Assembly: GCA_019914995.1 (NCBI GenBank) | Contig: CM034140.1 | Coordinates: 5,270,001 to 5,334,000 of the forward strand | DNA length: 64,000 nt | Source: Acanthochlamys bracteata | Taxonomy: Eukaryota > Streptophyta > Magnoliopsida > Pandanales > Velloziaceae | Direction of reading: 5' to 3' | Part shown: piece by piece, positions 22,439 to 35,033 of the stretch | How the letters are laid out: every line of letters starts with the position of its first letter | Position numbering within the stretch: position 1 is the stretch's first letter | Made by a program: the position numbers and the translations under genes | The notes under the pieces: model-generated | Told to the model about the DNA's origin: nothing | The model's database searches: none | Seen by the model: the letters and a program-made list of their open reading frames with translations, nothing else

Positions 22439-25302
22439 TATAGGAGCAAAAATAGACGGGCCAGCCTGGTCTGGCCAACGAACACAACCGGGTCGGGCCG
22501 GCTCGATCCCCTTACCCATGCTGCGTCGGCCTAGTCTAGAAATAAATTTTTAGACTCGGTCGGTCCGTTTGCCTATTATTTATTTACTTTTAAAATAAAA
22601 ATTAAAAAAATAACTTTAACATTTATTATTAAATTTATTCCAAATTTGCAATATGTATATAATTATAAATTTTTACTTATAATATTTTTATTTAATAATA
22701 ATTCTGAAATTGTTTAGTCAGGTCTTCATTGTGAGTTATATGTTTTATTTTTTTTACTGCAAATTTTTAGTATTTCAGATAAGTTAGCACTTCAACCATC
22801 TCACTAGTAGGTTCTGTTTTCCGTTCTTCAATTATCCTTCAGCCTATACTAAATACCGATTCTGAAGACACAGTTGAAACAAAAATAGTCAAAATATCAC
22901 GTTCTAATTGAAAGAGTACTAGATATCTTGTTGAATGTGTCCTCTACCAATTCAAAATATTAAAATCTTCTGAGTTTTCATTGTCTTCTATCATGATGGT
23001 ATCTCATTCAAAATATTTGTTCAAGTCCGAAGAAAATTGCATACTGCTTGAAGTTGAAAATAGTATTGAATTTGAGCCAGACTTGATGGAGATCAAAGAC
23101 CAATTGATAGTTTTTTGTTCTTACTTTAATAAATTTGTGCTGTTGTTGCTTATTGTTGTTGATTCCGTAAATTATCAAACCTAACTTCATAAAAATCATA
23201 AACTTCGTACAGCTTCTTACGAGCATTAATTATATGTAGTTGAATGTCAAAAATATCCAAATATATACCAATATATGTAAGAGTATTAGAAAAATATACA
23301 ATTTTAAATTTAGGATCTAATATAAAGGTAAAATATTATAAAAGAAAAATATCAGACGAATATTTTTTTAATTTGTCGTCATTGTTGTAACTATAAATCC
23401 AACTAATTGATATGTTACATGTGAATGCAACATAGTAGCTATATTAAGAATTGAATATAAAACTAATGAAGAAGTACGATAGTAAATATCATATAAAAAA
23501 ATAGTAGCATCATAAAAAAATTTTGAAAATTTTATAAGCTTTTCAGCACTAATCCAATGAGTTTCAGTAAATATGTTGTTACCCATTTGTAAATTAAAAA
23601 AATCATAATCACATTTTTATAATCTAAAATATTTTTTAATATTAAATAAGTAGAATTTAACCTTACTAGCATATCAAGATTGAACTTTCTAGATTTCAGA
23701 TGTTCTGCTATGCAATATCTTTTAAATTCAGCTAAACATTTATTTCAACTAGTAATCTAAAAAATAGCAACACGAATATCATTAATCTATTCACTTACCT
23801 GCTATATATCTGATTGTACGATCAAGTTGGTAATATAGTATGCACAACGTTGATATAGTAAAATTTTTCCCATATTTGAGCTTAGCTCTTTCTCAAGAAA
23901 TCGAATTGTTTTGGTATTTATTGAACCATTATCTAATGTAATAGAGATAATGCGATTGTTTATACCCAATTTTTAACTACACTTATAATGCGCTCAGAAA
24001 TATTTTTAGCATCATGTGTGAAATTAATAAGTCTAAAGCTAATAATTCCTTTTGCATAATCGATTTTGAATCTAAATAATATGCAACAATATTAAATAAT
24101 ATTGTTTAGCTATTCTGCTCTAAGTATGAGATGTTAACGCAATAAAAAATTTTAATGAACTTAATTCAGATTTTAATATAGTGCGCATTTTCTTGTAATA
24201 AATATTTCTTCTAGTAGTCGTTCTACTCAATTTTTGAAATTGTGAACAATATGCTCTGTTAAAATGCTTTTCATAAAAAGATGACTCACTAATATTTAAT
24301 AAGTATATTGATAGCATAAATCATACGGCTAAGAGATTTTCTAGTTACATAGAATCATAAGATCAAGTACTTACCAAACCATCCGTATTGAATTGAAGTT
24401 GAGTTTGTGAAGGCTCCATTTCGATTTCATTTTTGGAACATATTTTTTACCATTTGCTATTAAATGTCAGGTTCATGCACTAAGATTAGCAGTTATAACT
24501 TTATTGTAAAACTTATATTTCGTCATTTTTTATTTAGTATCATCACTTTGTACTATATATTCGGCGGTAAAATAATTTCAGGCTTCAGAAGCTATTACTT
24601 TTGAACGTTTTGTTGTTGTCGATGCTAAAACTGAATTACTTCCAATACTCAAAATTGGAGGACTTTCATTATATCTATGATGGAAACTTCTTTGTATTTG
24701 AGAAATTTCATCTCATTTTTCCATACGGAAAACATGTATCTTCTCCAAATTTGGATCGTTTATGACATGTCATCTATATCAAGATAAATGACACAAATAG
24801 TTGGATTCATTTGAAATAACAATTAAAACTTTTTTGAGAATTAAAAAATATGAATTTAAGAAATAAAGTAAGAAAAAAATACTTTTATAAATTCGTATGA
24901 GAATGAAAATGAGAATTGAAAAATAAAAATTTGTTGCGTAAAAGTTGAATGAAGATAAGATATATTTATAGATAAAAATATGAAATGGTGAATAAATAAA
25001 AATTTAGAAAAAAAACAAAAAGATTGCAACGGCTGCAGCTAACGAGTAACAACCATGCTGATGTCAGCATGACTGTTGTTTTCTTTTTTCTTTTTTTTAA
25101 CCTAATCAACTGTGACTTGACAGTTGAACAGATCAAAGTCAATATTAATTTGTCAACATAATAGTATCCAGGTGGGTCGCCCGACGTGCTGACAAGGTAG
25201 GTCCGATACTGCCCGTAAGATCGGACCGAATGAACTATTCCTCGAGCTGACTAACCAGGCTGCGGGCCGTCTGTTTTGGCTCGGCCTATTTTGACACCTA
25301 TA
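22439..25302 (-). mobile_element. hAT (Ac-like) DNA transposon, degenerate, 2.86 kb
   Basis: Ends read TATAGGAGCAAAAATAG on the left and CTATTTTGACACCTATA on the right. They are flanked by 8-bp duplications AGTATAAG (22431-22438) and AATATAAG (25303-25310) that differ at one site. Both ends carry G+C-rich stretches rich in CGGGCC/GGGCCG-like subterminal motifs, as in Ac-like hAT elements. A transposase relic lies inside on the minus strand. The insertion interrupts the intron/leader of the UBP1-like fragment, so it is younger than that copy. Confidence 0.85.
22900..24800 (-). pseudogene. hAT transposase relic
   Basis: Reading the minus strand, a degraded BED-finger start (WNYFTAEYIVQSDDTK) occurs near 24570. 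It is followed by SRMIYAINILI at about 24320, and then the segment 24120-24270 with SRTTTRRNIYYKKM and LKFFIALTSH. That segment corresponds to the region before the first catalytic Asp (usually TTDLWTS; here the Asp is lost). HYLDSKSIMQKGIISF follows at 24060, and RCAYYITNLIVQSDI near 23830 matches the hAT HVRCAAHILNLIV region. Stops, frameshifts and the missing catalytic Asp make it non-functional. The C-terminal dimerisation domain was not identified. Confidence 0.8.
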
Positions 25303-26060
25303 AATATAAGGTTCGTCTAATTTTGTTTTTAATTACTTTTGTGTTTACTAATGATTGTGCCACACTTTACAGATATGTCGTCGATTATTTTTGTGAGCAT
25401 TAGTGATGAAGACGAGTAAGTCCTTAGTGTAAAGAATATGTTTTGAAAATTTTGAGGATTTTGTTTTGCAGGTGTTGTTAGATTGAAGGTCCTTGAAGGT
25501 TGAAAATATTTCTCAGCTTACTTCCATAACACATTAATCGAGTGCAATGGATTTAAACATTAATGATCTTTGGTTAGAATATTTGATGTGGCGGTTCCTT
25601 CACTACAAGCCTCGGATGTCTAAATAGGTTACACAAGCAAAGTTTCATCGCCAATTTCACTATATTGGAGTTGGTTTCATCGCAGAGATATAAGTGCAAA
25701 GGGATAAAGGGTTTGTATGGTACCAGACCCATGAGCAAGCTGCCTTAGTAGTACAGATGGCTAATGGGAGGATTGCATAAGAGAAATCGATGAAAGTAAG
25801 TTTGCTGTGCCCACATATTTCTTTTGCTTTCTCTTGAATATGAAATTCGGTGAATCTGTGCTTGTAGTGCTCATGGGGCGCTAAGCCAACTCCACTAGGG
25901 ATAGTTTTCAACCCACTGTTGTCCCCTGCACTGTAGATTTAGCACCACTTCGTCTATATGCCTGTAGAGTTGCTCGCATATCAGAGGCAACTAGCTTGAA
26001 CCATGCAACAGCAGTAGCTCGATAACTAGTAAACATGATCTTGAAGCTCCACATTGGGCC

Positions 26061-26850
26061 GGATATCCAGTGATCTTCCCTATTTCAATGCTTTAAATGA
26101 GATGCGAGGACCTTGTAATGACTTGGTATTATGTAATTTTGTTAATCCATAAAGTAATTTGTTATATCTTCTGAATCATTACTATGTATAAAGCCGGTGT
26201 AGGTTCTTTATGTAACTAAGTATGTAATGGCAAATGCTCTGACCTGAGTTGAGCTATTTGGACATTCAAACATATGCCCAGATTCAATCTAAAATAATAT
26301 TGCATTGTACATTCAATCTTCTTACACTGTACATCCAAAATGAAGTTTATATTCCACTGAAGTTTACATCAGAAAAAAAAAAGTTCTGCACAAAACCGTG
26401 TCTTTATAACAACACAACAACTTGTAAAACACAAGACAACACAATTTTGTGAGCTCTTGATGGCATTGGAATACCACATACTGCCGAAGATCAATACATA
26501 TGACATGTTGTGTATTCCCAAGGATTTTGGTCCCTTCTTTGTGAAAACAGTGACTTTCGTAGTGCCCTGCAGCATAACAAACTCTAATAAGTATAACAGA
26601 AAATAAATCGAACAAAAAATTTTAAACGGTGAAACAATTCTATCATAATATAAAAGACTGAAAGGTATATAAGACTCTTTGCAAAGGTTATTATGTAGGC
26701 AATAGCATCTCCAATCATGCAAATATATTGAAGCATACTGCAAATCAACATGAGTTTCCTACCTGAAAAAATTCAACAGAAACTTCGGTTAAAATCTAAG
26801 AAAGAAACATTCCACAACAGAACATATTAGGACAACTGGTGCTGAATCGA
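26061..26850. other. Spacer between the two inverted UBP1-like copies
   Basis: It holds the presumed 3' trailing sequence of both copies. The minus-strand ORFs at 26364-26743 overlap a possible exon (acceptor TGCTGCAG near 26570) but have no recognised domain. I see no transposon end that explains the turn-around. Confidence 0.4.
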
Positions 26851-27985
26851 CAGTGCGGGTAGCAGCAATGGGTTGAAAATTTTCCGTTGTGGAGTTGGCT
26901 ATGTGCCCCACTGATACCTACAAGTATAAACTCATCAAATTTCATATTCAATTGAATGCAAAAGAAGATGTGGGCATGAGGAACTTACTTTCGTCAGAAT
27001 CGCACATGCCATTAGCCATCTTTACTGCTAAGGCAGTTTGCTCATGTGTCTGGAACCCTACAAACCCAAACCTAACAAAAATAATACATTCTCAGCAAGC
27101 TGAGATGAATACCATCAACAAAAATTGAAACTTGAAATCTCAATAATACACCTTTAACTGGAAACTTGAAAACATACACATTCTGTTAAAAAAATAAAGA
27201 TTTTGAAGGAATGTTTAACAATCAGCAGGAAAAATAAGATGATCCAAGTTCGAACCCTTTTTAATCTAACAACAGCTAGTGAAAAAATATTCCAAAAGCT
27301 TTTCAATCACATTGCAAATACCTGAACATACTCTGAAAAATAATTACCTATTCTCCTAGTCTCTTCAGAACACTTCAATCTAACAACACCTTCCAAACAA
27401 AATCCTCAATATAGTCAGTTTACCTACACAAAAGTTTTCAAAAATCTAAGAAATTCAAAAAATTCCAAAACATAATTTTTATATTAAGGACTTAGTTGTC
27501 TTCATCACTACGGCTCAAGAAAAGAACCGGCGAGAAAGCTGTGAAGTGTCAGACAGTCATCAGTAAACACAAAAGTATTTTATAACACAATTAAACAATT
27601 GCCCTTGTACTACATATCAAATCTGAATCCTAACACAATAGTTTTTTCAAAAGAAACCGATCATGGGAAGAAGATCAGTTTTTCTTTTGAGAAAATTCTC
27701 AAATTCAAAAATATCGGCAGGAGGATAAAATTGAGAAGAACAACAGCAACAGAGAAGGTAGAAGAAGAGAATACCTCCTTCCAGTCGTCAATTCCTAACG
27801 ATCGTCACTGACGGCGGAACCCGACGCTTCGCTAGCGGTTCGCGGGGGCGACGGAATTTCTTCCCTACCATGCGAGATCAAGAAGAAAAAAAATGAAAGA
27901 AATTGAGGAGCCAAAGTGATCGCAGTACCGCTCGCGAGAAGGAGCCGTCGGATCTCACCGCTCGGGAGAGGAAGAGACAAAAAGA
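26850..27985 (-). pseudogene. UBP1-like RNA-binding protein fragment, minus copy
   Basis: The complement at 27068-26985 reads FGFVGFQTHEQTALAVKMAN, followed by GMCDSDES and a splice donor. A second piece near 26905-26830 reads WGT, stop, PTPQRKIFNPLLLPAL. Both match the RRM3 end and proline-rich C-terminal part of UBP1 and the plus copy. A leader with CCGAGCGGTGAGATCCGACG (27969-27950) matches CGCGAGTGGTGAAATCCAAC at 22073-22092. The intronic motifs GTTAGGATTCAGATTTGATA (27636-27617) and ACTTTTGTGTTTACTGATGA (27577-27558) also align with the plus copy. The RRM3 alpha1/beta2 part present in the plus copy was not found here. Introns are retained and stops are present. A 61-codon ORF at 27795-27980 lies in the leader and is not called. 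Confidence 0.65.
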
Positions 27986-28033
27986 GGGCCTTTGGCTGCT
28001 CTAGTTTTGAGCTTTTTGAGTAAAGTTAGCGCG

Positions 28034-28239
28034 TCCGGAGTGCTTATAAAAATAAAAAATATTTTTATTTTAAAAAAATAAGATTTATTTTTTTATTTCA
28101 AAAAAATAATAAAATATATAATAATTATAAAAAAGTTTATTATTTTTAAATTTTTGAATAAATTTTTAAATATTTATATAATATGTATTAAAAAATATAT
28201 AATAAAAAATAAAAAAGTTACTTTTTTGATAAGCTAAAC
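28034..28239. mobile_element. Short AT-rich MITE-like element
   Basis: The ends GTCCGGAGTGCTTATAAAAA and (complement) GTTTAGCTTATCAAAAAAGT form imperfect inverted repeats around a very AT-rich core. Similar ends occur at 47398 and 57479-57710. No clear target duplication was seen. Confidence 0.45.
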
Positions 28240-31200
28240 AACTCATAGTGCTTTTAGCTTCGGTAATTTTACTAAAAAATAATTTTTATATTAAAAAATA
28301 TTTGAATAAATTTTTATCATATTATACTATTTGATGCCGAAATCTGAATAAAATATTTGAATAAAATTATGTTTATTTTTTAAACATATATATAATGATG
28401 AGATTGTACTTAGTTATACAATAATTGATATATAATAAAATTTTAAAATTCTTTTACATACATTTTCAATTTAATATTTTATAACATAATAACTTTAATA
28501 TATACTTTCTTATATTAATATTTATAAATTTAATGGCAAATTTATTATTATTATAATATTATAATAGTTCAAATTACATTTTAAAATTTATTAGTATTAT
28601 ATTATTGATATCTTTCTAATATTATTATTATTAGTTAATTATAATTATTCAGTCATATATTCAGTAAGTTTTTGTACATCATCGATACTAATAGCAGTAA
28701 TGGATAAAAGATCAAAGAAGAAAAAGAATATCACGAATTTTAGGAAGATTAAGATTGTGAAGTGTGTGTGGTACGCTGACTCACAAGCGGGAAAAGATTG
28801 CTTTTTCTTTAGCAATCTTATGTAACAGATATACCTAATACATATAAAGGCTATGAAATACTATCACTAATCATGGACTATTTTCATTTCCAATTTCCCT
28901 GCAGCTTGCTATTACCCTTCCATGAGGTTAAATAATAAATCAAACATAAAGGTATACATAGATATATAAATACACTACATATGAGCTTGTTCCATATATT
29001 AATAATTTAAATAGCTTTAGTACTCAAAAAGAGGTTACTGCTGATAATTTATATCTTAGTATTTACATTGATAGATCAACTTTATATTATTAATAAGTAT
29101 TTGACAAATATCTGATTATGAACTCCAGCAAGAAGGCACCAATCAACCCCTAACTGCGATAGGTTCCTGATAGCATAAGCATCAAGTCACCCAAAGTTGC
29201 TTAGCTTCTGAACTGATAGAACTCCTATCATTCTAGTATAAAATTCCTGAAAAGAGCATAATGATCATATGTATAGTTCCTTAATCAATCTCAAGAACTC
29301 ACAAGAGATTTTCACATATAAACATAAGCTACCCAGTAAGCAGCATCCCCATGAGTGTCAATGAGCCATGTCATACATCATCATTAAATCATCATACATA
29401 CATCATATGCTTAATAGTATAAAACTCATCAATTCAACTGAAATTTGAAATTTACAAAATTCAATTTACAAAAACCCAAGGTATAAGAGTCATTTAAACG
29501 GATGCACAAGCATAATAAAATGTTACATAGGCAACTGACTGCGACAGAATAACAAACAAACTATTAGAACTAGAACATGTAAAAAGGCTGCCATAATAGG
29601 ATTCAATTCTCAGAAATCAACAAAGTAGGAAACAAATCAGACAATACTAGTAGTTACAATTTACAAAACAGCTACCTCCAAAAATAAGTTCATCCATGTA
29701 AAAATAGTAATATTTGTTGTTTTAATATATGGTAACATTTCAATTAAAAATTCATTTTGAATAGCAAGACCACCCTACAGTCATATGAGCTACTTAAGCT
29801 GAATGACACAATAATTATCAAATTTGAAGCATAACTAGCCATATGGTTGTTACTAGTTTATCTAGTGAAAAACCACCTACAGAAGTGAATAATCCTCCTA
29901 TGATGTCTATGATCTTATGCCTCAATATGGCGGCCCAATCAAATTTCTTAATACGTTGCAATATCTTAACGTATTTACAACAGCAGCAACAAAGACATCA
30001 ACTGAAGCAATAAGAATAGTGTATATTTTTAAGAAATTGACAGTGAATAAAAAGAAATAATAACATTACTAGCAGACATAATTCAACAAAAATACCATAA
30101 TTAAAGTTAGCACAAAAAAAGTAAAAGAAACATGAAGGAATTTTTTCATCTAACATAACAATAATGATGAATTAGCAATAACAAGTATCACTACCACTAA
30201 CAATGACAATTTCATTAGGAATGAATGAAATAATTAGAAAATTTTGGATACTTACGATAGAAAAATTGAGCGGCAAGTGACGAGTTATCTTCTCTTCCTC
30301 AGGCACCATATAAATAGACGAGCTACTACTGCCACTACCAGCTCTCCACCTCAACCATTTCACATGCACCAAACCCGAAAGCCACCACCAACTCTCAAAC
30401 ATGCAGCGCCGGTGGCGGCGTTGGTGGAATTCGACCGCCGCTCAATAACAAGAATTGGATGGAAAACTAAGATGCAACATGGTGGCACCACCAAAGCAAG
30501 CATCTTCTAGATTTTCTTTAAATCACAGCAATAACATTAAAAGTAAAACACAAGATTTTTTTTTTTTCTTCTAGTGATGAGAGGTAAATTGGAGCTATTG
30601 TTAACTAGTCGCCAACTGGTACATACCTTCTAAACGAAGTCCGAGTTGACAAAATCGCGCCGATTTAGAGTTCCGGTTGATTTAGAACTTGCGACAGATA
30701 TGCCGGCAAACAAAATTTTACCAAATTGACGGCAGTTAAATGAATGGCAGAAAACTAAAGATGCCAGAAAAAAAATTTATTGGATCAGTGCTAGAATGGA
30801 AAACATCGATTCAAGAGAAGGAGCGAAATCGCGAGAGCGAAGCGAACGGCTCATGCAACGAAGAAATGAGAGAAAATAAGAAGAAATAGATCCGGTTAGA
30901 AATATATATATTTGTAATTGTGCTAAGTTATCTTGGGCAAATGAACATTTCACAAACCCAGCATGAAAAGTCTCGCATGGCTTTGATTGAAAAGTTTCGA
31001 TTCGAAGCTTTCTTATTTTTACTGTTTAAATCTGCTTACAGCGGCTAAAAGCAGACGTATCCAAACGCCTGCTTCACTATTTGAGCTTTTTTTGAACTTA
31101 ATGTCTGAAAAAACACAGACAAACGGCCAACGAAAGAAAAAAAATCTACAACGAGAACCTGTAAATAGGGCAAGAAATTCTATTTTTGGCCTTGTACACT

Positions 31201-31250
31201 AATTTTGTAACATACGCTGAGTGAAATTTGCTGAATCAATCATGGTCATC
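28240..31250. other. Intergenic interval with scattered MITE-like pieces; no gene called
   Basis: 28.25-28.65 kb is extremely AT-rich. 28.65-30.2 kb is ordinary intergenic sequence. 30.29-30.50 kb is a G+C-richer segment that is open on both strands (plus 30244-30510, minus 30172-30402) without recognised domains; it could be a captured exon. 30.78-30.90 kb looks like a minus-strand leader. 31.04-31.12 kb contains AAGCAGACGTATCCAAACGC followed by TTGAGCTTTTTTTGAA, typical of a DNA-transposon end. Confidence 0.4.
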
Positions 31251-31299
31251 AAATCAAACAATTCAAAGGTCACAATTTGGTGTGTCTGGATACTCCTAA

Positions 31300-33600
31300 C
31301 GGGATGGGTGCCCATATCCCATCCCTATTAAGTGGACTTTGTGTATATTAATTTTGGACGTGCCGGATAAAAACACGAAAGGGTGATATTGTCACTTCAA
31401 TTCCAAAAGCTCGCACGTCTTTTTCCCTTCGCATAAATTCACTTGATCTCACCTGGTTTTCTTTGTTCGTCATTTCTTCTTCTCGTCTTCCTCCATCGAG
31501 CAGATCTTGCCCCTTGCTCATGATCTGAGCACCCCACGCTGTTTTCTTCCATCGCTTGGCCGTCGTTGCTCAATATCGTCAGCTTTTCTTATTTGTTTCT
31601 TTTTTTTCCTCCCACCACAGAATTGTCTAACCTCGCACAAGTGATCTAAGTACCCTACTACTGTTTAAGAAATCTTTCTCTCTCATTCTTCCTCTTTTTA
31701 TATTTTATTTAAAATCTATTTTTTATTTTCTTATTGTGGATCTGGTGAGACCTTACCATAAAATTTGTTTAAAAAGTTTAAATTTGTTTGTGTTTGTTTT
31801 CCTCGGATTAGATAAGGATTCAATCTTTTGAGATTGAATTGTTTCTCCAATAAAAAAAATATAAGATTGGTCAGATAAGTGGATGGTTTTTAATTCAAAG
31901 AATGTCAAGTGACGTGTTTTTTTAATTTTTATTAGACTTTGTATGTTTATAAAATAAAGATTTGAATTGTGGGATTTGTCGAATGGATGGATCTGATTTT
32001 TTATTTAAACACTGTCAAGTGATGTGAATACTTGAATGTGAATAAAAAATATAAATTTGTCTTTATGCTTACTATTATGATATGGATAATGTGAATGATG
32101 TGTAAATCGTTATCTGTAATTTTTGATGATGATGATGACGAGCTCTTTCGCATGATGTTCACTATGTTTAAGATGTGTGTGAATTTGGTTATAATAGTTC
32201 TTATGTATTATAACAATTTTATGGATACATATGGATGTTTCTTTGTTTCATTTTCTATATGTTTAATGGATTGGTAAGTTATGGACTTGATGGTAATACA
32301 GTAAGAGACAACAAAAAGAACTTGATTGTGCCCATCCGTAGACCATTAGCAATCGGATTGATCTAAAACCCCTTTTGCAGAAGATGAAGACAACATTGCT
32401 TCATTAGTTTCCTAACAGAAAAAAATTCAAAGTCTAGTAGTTTAGGATTCTGTGATGTAAGTCTTTCGCTTAATATTGAATTCTGAAGTTCTAGTTATGA
32501 AAACTTCTAAGCCAATTTTATCTTTTGCTTGATAAAATAAAAAAAATTTCGGCAAACTGAAAGTATTTCAAGATTGCATATACTGTAATGTGAAATTTAT
32601 TGTGACTATAAAATTGTGAATATGTATATAAAAGCATATGTTGTCAACCTACATGTTTTCGTTACTAGAAAAAAATGGAAAAAGAAACATAAAGTGTAAA
32701 ATATATTTTCTGATAAATAGTATGGCCAAGATTAATCAGGATGATAATTTAATATTTTACTATTTTCAATCCTCTTGTGCATATGAGCGCGAGATCACGC
32801 GACAAACTTCCTCAACTTCGTCCACTACGCGAAAAATACCTCTTTTCTTCTGTTCTTCTAACTTCGTCCACTACATGAGGATCCATGTATAGTCATAGCT
32901 AAGTTGTAAAAACATAATAATTGCAAAAGCCAAAGCAATGTGTTTTTTGTAACAAATATGTTGTTAAACATGACAAATAAAAGTATCCTGAAAATTCGAA
33001 TAAAAACAAGAAAAGTAAGTATAATCATTGTTGAAAGTGTTGATTCCTAATACATTTTCTTATTTGAATTATAATTTGAAATTGACATTTGTTGTAACTT
33101 TATTACTTTCATAGTCGAGATAGAGATGATAATGAAAATAATGATACAGATGAGGGTGAATATTTACATACAAGTGAACATAAAAATAGTGATGATGGAG
33201 AGCTAACTATTAATTTAGACTAGCTTACCTTATATGTACTAGCAACTAGTTATATTACTATTTTGGCATTTTGGATAAGTCATTGGATATTGGACTCAAT
33301 TTTCTGACATCGTACGTTCATGATCTTCGTATGAATTTGAAGGTCTTTATAAGAAATAATAAAGTAGTTAAAAAGCATAATGAAAAGAACCAGCAAAACA
33401 ACAATAAAACAATTATCTCTATTAATAGCAAAAAGTAGCAAGACGACGTGCAAAATAAAAAAGAGTGTGAAAAAAAACTAAAAGAACTGTGAAAAAATTA
33501 ATTTTCTCTATTAACAGAAAGAAATATCAAAATGATAGTGGAAAAAAAAACCAATAAAAGAGGATATTGAAAAAAAAATAGCAAAAATAATTGATGCAAA
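31300..33600 (+). mobile_element. MULE III relic: 3' part of a FAR1-type element
   Basis: Bases 32915-33020 encode degraded pieces of the same C-terminal zinc knuckle region as MULE I and II (AAAGCCAAAGCAATGTG, then a KHDK-like GTTAAACATGACAAATAA). An acidic tail follows at 33118-33225 and an A-rich array with GTGAAAAAA motifs at 33360-33600, the same order as at 17860-18610. The 31.39-31.65 kb segment resembles the transcribed leader of MULE II. The catalytic domain is missing, so it is a deletion derivative. AACTTCGTCCACTAC is repeated at about 32813 and 32859. The ends are not defined. Confidence 0.6.
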
Positions 33601-34780
33601 GGTAAGAAGATGTGTGAGCATTTAGGAGGGACATGATAAGAAATTATAAAATTAGTTGGAAAGAACATAGTAGGGTGTTCTTGGTAAAAAAATTTAATGA
33701 GTATTCGTTAAAAATGTGCATTTTTTAATATCTTCATTAATCTTTAGAGTGTTCTAAAAGAATTTATTTTTATTTTTATCTTTTAAAACTATATAGTGAC
33801 AAGTAAAATTTTATAATAATAAATATATAGTAATATTTTTGATAAAAATTTGATAAACCTAGCCAGCTGACAAAATTTTGATAAATATTTTTCTACAAAA
33901 TCTAAATTCGTCACTAAAATAACTTAATTGTTAATACTATCGGTAATATTATAATTTTTATGTTACACTATTTTATTAAAATATAAAAATAAATAGGTAA
34001 TTATAAATATAATATAATTATAATAATTTATAAATTATTATTATTGATTTCATTGTCAAAATTTTATTATACGGGATAACTGAAAAAGAATTGCTCTTTC
34101 CAAAAATAGCAATTCAAATTAGTGGGTCAATTTTTGATCAACCTATCTAATAACTAATTAAATGCGTTCAACCTAATCTAATATATAAATTTATACGAGT
34201 CAAAATTATTAACCTAATTTGAATTAAATGGCTCAGTTTTGAAATAGACCGTAAGAGTTGGATTATATATTGCTACCCGTAGTAGGACATCAAAAGACTA
34301 TTCTCGCAGTTGTAGTAGTAAGTACTACTTAATAGTAAACCATAAAAGAAGAAATGTAGAAAACAGAGATATATATAGAGAGACCGAGAGAAAAAACAAA
34401 TAAAATTGGATTTGTTTTCCTCAAAAAGTAAAAGTTTGTTGTAGTTAGTTTCTCAATAATGAATCTCTCAGAAAGAAGAAAAAAAAATCATGTAAGTCAG
34501 TTTTTTGGAAAGATGAGAAGTATATATTAGACTCAGATTTTTCTTGTAGCAAGCAATGCTGTTCAGATTCTCCGTCTCCCTTGATCCTTCATATGTGCCT
34601 ACTACTGTACTTCAAAACCGTCGGCATCCTGTTTTCATTTTAATTTTCATGAGCCAAACTAACTAATTAAACTCCTACACTAAGAATCCAGAGATTTACA
34701 AACCACACAATTAAGATTACCAACATGAAATTAAACAAAGGTTATGAAATGTTCTGAAAATCCCAGGCCACTAATAAGGA
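33601..34780. other. AT-rich interval downstream of BOP; nothing recognised
   Basis: Low-complexity AT-rich sequence at 33.7-34.2 kb, then ordinary intergenic sequence. No ORF, RNA gene or transposon end was seen. Confidence 0.5.
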
Positions 34781-34803
34781 ACTCCAACAAATTGCACTCA
34801 GAT

Positions 34804-34809
34804 TTTATT
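34804..34809 (-). terminator. Candidate poly(A) signal of the BOP gene
   Basis: The minus strand reads AATAAA at 34809-34804, about 225 bases after the BOP stop codon, a normal 3'UTR length. Other A-rich signals are possible. Confidence 0.3.
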
Positions 34810-35033
34810 TTAATATGTGAGTAGTAGTAAATTTCAGCAGCAAAATTAAACTGTGGGGATTTCTTGAAGATTGAAGATGATGTCTTTGAAGTTATGAAGA
34901 TTAATGAATTCTCATAGTTGGCTAGCAGAAATTAAGATATGTAATTAATCAAAACGAAGAAAAACAGTAGTGTTCAAAAGCTCAGCTTACAGTAGTGGTG
35001 TGTCCTCTAATGGAAGTCACGAGGAGAGTACAT

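Larger units (their letters stand above)
22050..26060 (+). pseudogene. UBP1-like RNA-binding protein fragment, plus copy, split by an hAT insertion
   Basis: The third RRM of a UBP1/oligouridylate-binding-type protein is readable at 25628-25790. It gives VTQAKFHRQFHYIGVGFIAE, then after a stop VQRDKGFVWYQTHEQAAL and VQMANGRI. After an apparent intron (GT at 25797, AG at 25868) comes CSWGAKPTPLGIVFNPLL and a tail with LLAYQRQLA. UBP1 proteins bind U-rich RNA in nuclear splicing and stress granules; the RRM3 and C-terminal order here matches that family. In-frame stops at about 25625 and within RRM3 show it is dead, and retained introns show it was not retroposed. The leader at 22060-22438 matches the leader of the minus copy, so the unit was cut in two by the hAT element at 22439-25302. 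RRM1 and RRM2 were not found. Confidence 0.75.
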
